Below, one piece after another: positions 5,281 to 8,615 of a DNA stretch of 8,615 nucleotides. Origin of the DNA: Pseudomonadota bacterium (GTDB taxonomy: Bacteria > Pseudomonadota > Alphaproteobacteria > Paracaedibacterales > CAITNM01); NCBI GenBank assembly GCA_026400695.1, contig JAPLON010000160.1, positions 1-8,615 on the forward strand. The letters run 5' to 3'. A program made the translations under genes and the position numbers. Position 1 is the first letter of the stretch; each line of letters opens with the position of its first letter. Under the pieces are notes generated by a model. It made no database searches. It was not told the DNA's origin and worked only from the letters and a program-made list of their open reading frames with translations.

Positions 5281-5322
5281 TCATCTCTGCCGAGCGCCAT
5301 AGGCGCGAGATATGGGATCCAT
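5279..5322 (+). repeat. Interspersed palindromic repeat, copy 3
   Basis: It begins TGTCATCTC and ends GGGATCCAT like copy 2, with an inner GCGCC-ATA-GGCGC hairpin. It lies between tsaD and the helicase gene. Confidence 0.55.
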
Positions 5323-5337
5323 TTGGGCATAATCAAA

Positions 5338-6372
5338 TTATTTCGAGTAGGCTATAACCTCCTGCAACGGCCACCTTGGTCTTGGTTGAAAATCAATCTC
5401 TGTTGGCGGTACCTGGTTTTGTATCGCTTCAATTGCCGCCCAACCAATCATCGCCGCATTGTCTGTACATAAATGCATTGGCGGGAAAATCGCCTCGATA
5501 CTGCGCTCTTCACATAATTGTTTTAAAGTGACACGTAAATATTGGTTTGCCGCAACTCCGCCTGCCATTACTAAGCGTTCTACTTTATGTTTGCTGCATT
5601 CTAATGCCTTAGTGGTGCGTTCTTTAAAAATTTCCCCAACCGTAAATTGAAAGCTAGCAGCAATGTCACATGCGGTTTGCTCATCTATAGTATTTCGCTC
5701 AATCTCTAATTTCACTGCCGTTTTTAAACCAGAAAATGAAAAATTCGGTTCAGAGGAATGCTTTAAAGGCATTGGAAAGATAAAACTTTTCGGGTTCCCA
5801 AGGGTTGCTTTTTTTTCTAATGCTGGGCCACCTGGAAAATCAAAATCTAATAATTTGGCAATTTTGTCAAAACATTCTCCAGCTGCATCATCCAAGGTTT
5901 GCCCCAAAAGCTTATATTGGCGAAACCCCAATACCTCAACAAACATGCAATGCCCACCGGAAGTTAATAATAATAAGTAAGGGTAGGGTGTGTCATGGCT
6001 TAAGCGCGCAGTAAGCGCATGTCCTTCTAAATGATTGATTCCATAAAGTGGTTTATTTAAGGAAATGCTTAATGATTTTGCCAACATAACCCCTACCAGC
6101 ACTCCACCAATTAGTCCTGGACCTGATGTAACCGCAATAGCATCTATGTCTTTTAAGGTTATCCCACTTTGAAAAATTGCCTGGGTAAATATGGGCTCGA
6201 TATTAGTAAGATGCGCTCTTGCTGCAAGTTCTGGAACAACTCCGCCATAGGCTTGGTGCTCTTTTACTTGGCTTCTGGTAACAAGGCTTAATATTCTGTT
6301 TTCGCATGCAGTATCTTGTACTACAGAAATCGAGGTTTCATCACAACTTGTTTCAATCGCTAAAATATACAT
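5338..6372 (-). CDS. tsaD: tRNA N6-threonylcarbamoyladenosine transferase TsaD
   Basis: TsaD, with TsaB and TsaE, transfers the threonylcarbamoyl group made by TsaC/TsaC2 onto A37 of ANN-decoding tRNAs in the cytoplasm; it is nearly universal and usually essential. The sequence is full length at 344 residues. It opens MYILAIETSCDET and shows the metal ligands His114 and His118 (NHLEGHAL) and Asp304 (CTDNAAMIGWA). It also has TSGGH (137-141), the LGQTLDDAAGECFDK nucleotide/substrate region (156-170), FPGGPALE (179-186), FSFSGLKTAV (211-220) and AGGVAAN (270-276). The partner genes are not in the window. It is divergent from the patatin gene across 91 bp. No strong ribosome site precedes the ATG, only A/T-rich DNA. 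Older names are Gcp and YgjD. Confidence 0.97.
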   Translation of the reverse strand: MYILAIETSCDETSISVVQDTACENRILSLVTRSQVKEHQAYGGVVPELAARAHLTNIEPIFTQAIFQSGITLKDIDAIAVTSGPGLIGGVLVGVMLAKSLSISLNKPLYGINHLEGHALTARLSHDTPYPYLLLLTSGGHCMFVEVLGFRQYKLLGQTLDDAAGECFDKIAKLLDFDFPGGPALEKKATLGNPKSFIFPMPLKHSSEPNFSFSGLKTAVKLEIERNTIDEQTACDIAASFQFTVGEIFKERTTKALECSKHKVERLVMAGGVAANQYLRVTLKQLCEERSIEAIFPPMHLCTDNAAMIGWAAIEAIQNQVPPTEIDFQPRPRWPLQEVIAYSK

Positions 6373-6451
6373 AAAATTTTTTTATTTTAACTTTTTATTA
6401 ATCATGTCCTTGTACTGTAATTTATAGAGATAACGAATTAATTACAATAAC

Positions 6452-6457
6452 GGAAGG
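6452..6457 (+). promoter_or_regulatory. Ribosome binding site of the patatin-like gene
   Basis: GGAAGG lies 6 nt before ATG 6464 and supports that start. It is stronger than most in this window. Confidence 0.6.
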
Positions 6458-6463
6458 TTTACA

Positions 6464-7555
6464 ATGGCTGATACAGCAAAAAAACGCGTAGCAATCGCTT
6501 GCCAAGGTGGCGGTTCACATGGTGCTTTTACATGGGGCGTGCTTGATAAGATACTAGAAGATGGTCGCTTTGAAATTGAAGGCATGACAGGAACTTCAGC
6601 TGGTGGAATGAATGCTGTTGCTACAGCACAAGGTCTAGCTAAGGGTGGTAATGAAGAAGCTCGCGCTACCTTAAAATTATTTTGGGACCGCGTTTCAAAA
6701 AGCGGAGAAAAAAGTGCACTCAATAATCGTGGGCCAATTGATAAAAAAATGAACAACTGGACCATGTACAATACTCCAGGGTTTGTAATGTTTGAATTTT
6801 TAAGCCGTATGTTTTCTCCATACGAACTTAACCCTATGAAGACTGATCCATTGCGTGATGTTATTAAAGAGACTTTTGATTTTGACTTTTTGCGTAAGCA
6901 AGATGTTTGTAAAGTGTTTTTGTGCGCAACCCATGTGTTTTCAGGTAAATTAACTGTATTTAAAACAGAAGAATTAAAACTAGAATGTTTACTTGCTACA
7001 GCTTGTTTGCCGACTATCCATAGTGCAGTACAGGTTGATGGAGAATACTATTGGGATGGTGGATTTATTGGTAACCCAGTAATGTTCCCATTGATTTACG
7101 ATTGCGAAACATCAGATGTAATCCTAATTCAGTTAAACCCAACCATTAGGAATAAGTTGCCTACAAGCGCTCGTGAAATTGGTGATCGTCTAAATGAAAT
7201 TACTAACAACGCATCTGTTGTGCGAGAAGTGCGCGCTATGCACCTAATATCACAATTACAAGATGAAGGAATTATTCCTGCTGACCGTATGAAAAGGGTT
7301 CACCTTCACTTAATTGAAGATGAATCAACATTCCAAGAGCTTGGATGGGGAAGTAAATTAAACACTGAACCTGAATTTTTTGCCCATTTATTTGAACGGG
7401 GTCGTGCTGCGGCTGAAGCTTGGATAAATGAAAATTATGCGAATGTTGGTAAGAAGACCACAGCTCCTATTCGGGAACATTTTACCGGAAAAGATTGGGG
7501 CCAACACACTAGCCATAGTGGTTCTTTTAAAATGCTTGATAAAAAGAAAAAATAG
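6464..7555 (+). CDS. Patatin-like phospholipase family protein (363 aa)
   Basis: Patatin-like lipases hydrolyse acyl chains of phospholipids with a Ser-Asp dyad. Visible here are the oxyanion-hole loop QGGGSHGAF (residues 14-22), the nucleophile elbow GTSAG with Ser45, and the second catalytic residue Asp198 in YYWDGG. The patatin fold spans about 8-215. The rest (DVILIQLNP...LNEITNNASVVREVRA...GWGSKLNTEPEF...GRAAAEAWI) resembles the C-terminal region of alphaproteobacterial patatin-like proteins. A basic tail ends in DKKKK. There is no signal peptide, so it is cytosolic, peripheral or secreted by a non-Sec route. It is a single gene with its own terminator. Substrate unknown; related proteins in Rickettsia act on host membranes, but this one may equally be a housekeeping lipase. 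Confidence 0.92.
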   Translation: MADTAKKRVAIACQGGGSHGAFTWGVLDKILEDGRFEIEGMTGTSAGGMNAVATAQGLAKGGNEEARATLKLFWDRVSKSGEKSALNNRGPIDKKMNNWTMYNTPGFVMFEFLSRMFSPYELNPMKTDPLRDVIKETFDFDFLRKQDVCKVFLCATHVFSGKLTVFKTEELKLECLLATACLPTIHSAVQVDGEYYWDGGFIGNPVMFPLIYDCETSDVILIQLNPTIRNKLPTSAREIGDRLNEITNNASVVREVRAMHLISQLQDEGIIPADRMKRVHLHLIEDESTFQELGWGSKLNTEPEFFAHLFERGRAAAEAWINENYANVGKKTTAPIREHFTGKDWGQHTSHSGSFKMLDKKKK

Positions 7556-7583
7556 TTTTCCTTTCTTAAAATGTATATTACAC

Positions 7584-7614
7584 AAAGGCCCCGCTATTTG
7601 TTGGCGGGGTTTTT
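7584..7614 (+). terminator. Rho-independent terminator of the patatin-like gene
   Basis: CCCCGC (7589-7594) pairs with GCGGGG (7604-7609), extended by G-T and A-T pairs outward, and is followed by TTTTT. It starts 28 nt after the stop codon and ends just before ATG 7624. Confidence 0.88.
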
Positions 7615-7623
7615 GGTTTGTGA

Positions 7624-8478
7624 ATGAATATTTGGTTTGACAACTTAACCTGCCAAACATTAGTATCAAAAATACTAAGAATCAATAGATTGAACTATCT
7701 TTTGTTGTATTTAAGAATTTTAATTATATCGCAGCTTGTGTTAAACACCTTAGCTGCATGTGAGCCAATAATCGGTTGTTTGCGGCGTCTTGGGTGTTGC
7801 GGTTTTGCAAGCGCCAATTATGTCAAACCAATAGACCCAGCATTGGGTGGTCTTGCGCCCGTATCACCAGATGTAGAGCAGGTGCCGGCTGCACAACCTG
7901 GAATGCTCATCGGAATAGCTGATGATCTGGTTGTATCTTCCGTTTCATCTTCATCTAATCCTTTATTGCCAGATGATGCTCCTTTACTAGAAAAAGTAAG
8001 AATTCCCTTAAAAGAATTACGTATTCTTATAGTCGAAGACAATGCAATTGCTGTTATGGTTCTTCAGCGTCTTGGAAGAGGCCTTGGTTTCGTAGAAGAA
8101 AACGTTAAATGTGCGTTAGATGGTACGGCAGGGGTACGAGAATTTTTGAAACATAAGCCCCATCTAGTTTTTATGGATAGAAATATGCCTATCGAAAAAG
8201 GTGTGGCTGCTATTGAGTTGAGGCAAGAGCTAGAAGCTATTGGTGTGTTGGATGTCATTGAAATAAAAAATGGTGTGGATGCAACTCTAGCAATTCGCAA
8301 ATCTCAGAAATGTATTGGGGTTGTTCCAGTTATTATCTGTATTTCTGACGATAAGTCCAATCAGAGCGTGGAAGAGTTTACAGCAGCCGGCGCAGATGGT
8401 TTTTATCACAAGCCATTTTCTAGCGGAAGTTCTCCCCTTAAAGAATTTTTGGGAACCTATTTTGAATTTGTTGATTAA
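7624..8478 (+). CDS. Exported or lipid-anchored receiver-domain protein
   Basis: The C-terminal half (133-284) is a two-component receiver domain: acidic Glu138-Asp139 (ILIVEDN), phospho-acceptor Asp185 (VFMDRNMP), Ser241 (IICIS) and Lys263 (YHKPF). The D139-D185 and S241-K263 spacings (46 and 22) fit CheY-like domains, but D185-S241 is 56 residues against about 30, because a segment appears duplicated. Before it come a hydrophobic segment (25-45) ending in a perfect lipobox LAAC (Cys46), a Cys-rich stretch (52, 58, 59) and a Pro/Ser-rich linker (66-123). No DNA-binding output domain is present. The start is uncertain: ATG 7624 has no ribosome site and lies upstream of a TTGACA promoter, so TTG 7690 (262 aa, Cys at residue 24) may be the real start. 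A receiver outside the cytoplasm would be exceptional; a membrane anchor with another topology is the alternative. Confidence 0.82.
   Translation: MNIWFDNLTCQTLVSKILRINRLNYLLLYLRILIISQLVLNTLAACEPIIGCLRRLGCCGFASANYVKPIDPALGGLAPVSPDVEQVPAAQPGMLIGIADDLVVSSVSSSSNPLLPDDAPLLEKVRIPLKELRILIVEDNAIAVMVLQRLGRGLGFVEENVKCALDGTAGVREFLKHKPHLVFMDRNMPIEKGVAAIELRQELEAIGVLDVIEIKNGVDATLAIRKSQKCIGVVPVIICISDDKSNQSVEEFTAAGADGFYHKPFSSGSSPLKEFLGTYFEFVD
7637..7666 (+). promoter_or_regulatory. Candidate promoter of the receiver-domain gene
   Basis: A perfect TTGACA (7637-7642), an 18-nt spacer and TAGTAT (7661-7666) give a start near 7673. That is downstream of ATG 7624 and upstream of TTG 7690, so the promoter argues for the later start. 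Confidence 0.5.
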
Positions 8479-8484
8479 CTCACC

Positions 8485-8615
8485 TTACGCAGGCACCATC
8501 TGATTACGTAAAATTTGCAACTCTTTCATTGTAGCCTGATTAGCAATAATTAAAAGTTTAGATTTGATGGCAAAATGATTAACCGCAACCTTAACTTTTA
8601 ACGCCTCTAGTTTAC
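8485..8615 (-). CDS. Unrecognised protein, C-terminal 42 residues (runs off window)
   Basis: An open minus-strand frame enters at the window edge and ends at TAA (complement of 8485-8487). The visible part is helical and basic: LEALKVKVAVNHFAIKSKLL, then a short linker, then MKELQILRNQMVPA at the end. I do not recognise it and the start is outside the window. It converges on the receiver gene with only 6 nt between the stops and no terminator hairpin in between. It is treated as coding because the frame is open to the edge and the composition is protein-like, but 42 codons is weak evidence. Confidence 0.45.
   Translation of the reverse strand, partial: KLEALKVKVAVNHFAIKSKLLIIANQATMKELQILRNQMVPA

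Noticed and set aside
5663..5980. 105-codon plus-strand open frame
   Set aside because: It is antisense to conserved TsaD motifs and is a by-product of that gene's codon use.
6442..6771. 109-codon minus-strand open frame opposite the patatin gene
   Set aside because: It overlaps the catalytic start of the patatin-like lipase and has no independent support.
6464..7555. Patatin as a CBASS-type defence effector (CapV)
   Set aside because: No nucleotidyltransferase or other defence gene is adjacent. Its neighbours are tsaD and a receiver-domain gene, and the C-terminal half matches ordinary alphaproteobacterial patatins.

Overview
This is an AT-rich bacterial window. The patatin-like lipase resembles the alphaproteobacterial type. 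Small exported proteins, short interspersed palindromes and two IS families (IS1595-like and IS630) recall intracellular alphaproteobacteria of the Rickettsiales/Holosporales kind. That placement is inference; no rRNA or other strong phylogenetic marker lies in the window.

Left part (1-2650), accessory. The first 99 bases are the start of an IS1595/IS1016-like transposase leaving the window. Then come three minus-strand paralogues of a small exported protein family that I do not recognise. They share an FNG[K/E]xYY motif and a [T/S]LxxxVxxFF motif at nearly constant positions. The first paralogue (214..1503) is split by a complete IS630 element (444..1350). Removing the element plus one TA target copy joins the halves in frame into a 126-residue protein with both family motifs. 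The IS630 transposase is itself in two frames that meet at a run of eight A.

Middle (2650-3850), accessory. A divergent intergenic region holds a 104-nt, three-stem structure with a perfect 17-bp closing stem. That stem buries the ribosome site and the first two bases of the start codon of a 25-codon hydrophobic ORF. A lipoprotein-like gene of unknown function follows. The gap before the next gene carries interspersed palindromes.

Right part (3850-7556), core. On the minus strand lie tsaD (tRNA t6A synthesis) and, downstream of it, a DEAD-box RNA helicase of the RhlE type with its own candidate promoter and a palindromic repeat in the gap. Divergent from tsaD is a patatin-like phospholipase with its catalytic Ser-Asp dyad and a clear terminator.

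Right edge (7624-8615). An unusual gene combines a lipoprotein-type signal (LAAC) with a two-component receiver domain. The receiver keeps its key residues but carries about 26 extra residues that look like an internal duplication. It converges on the C-terminus of an unrecognised gene at the window edge. The genes do not form one pathway. The most interesting parts are the exported protein family, the structured leader and the exported receiver.
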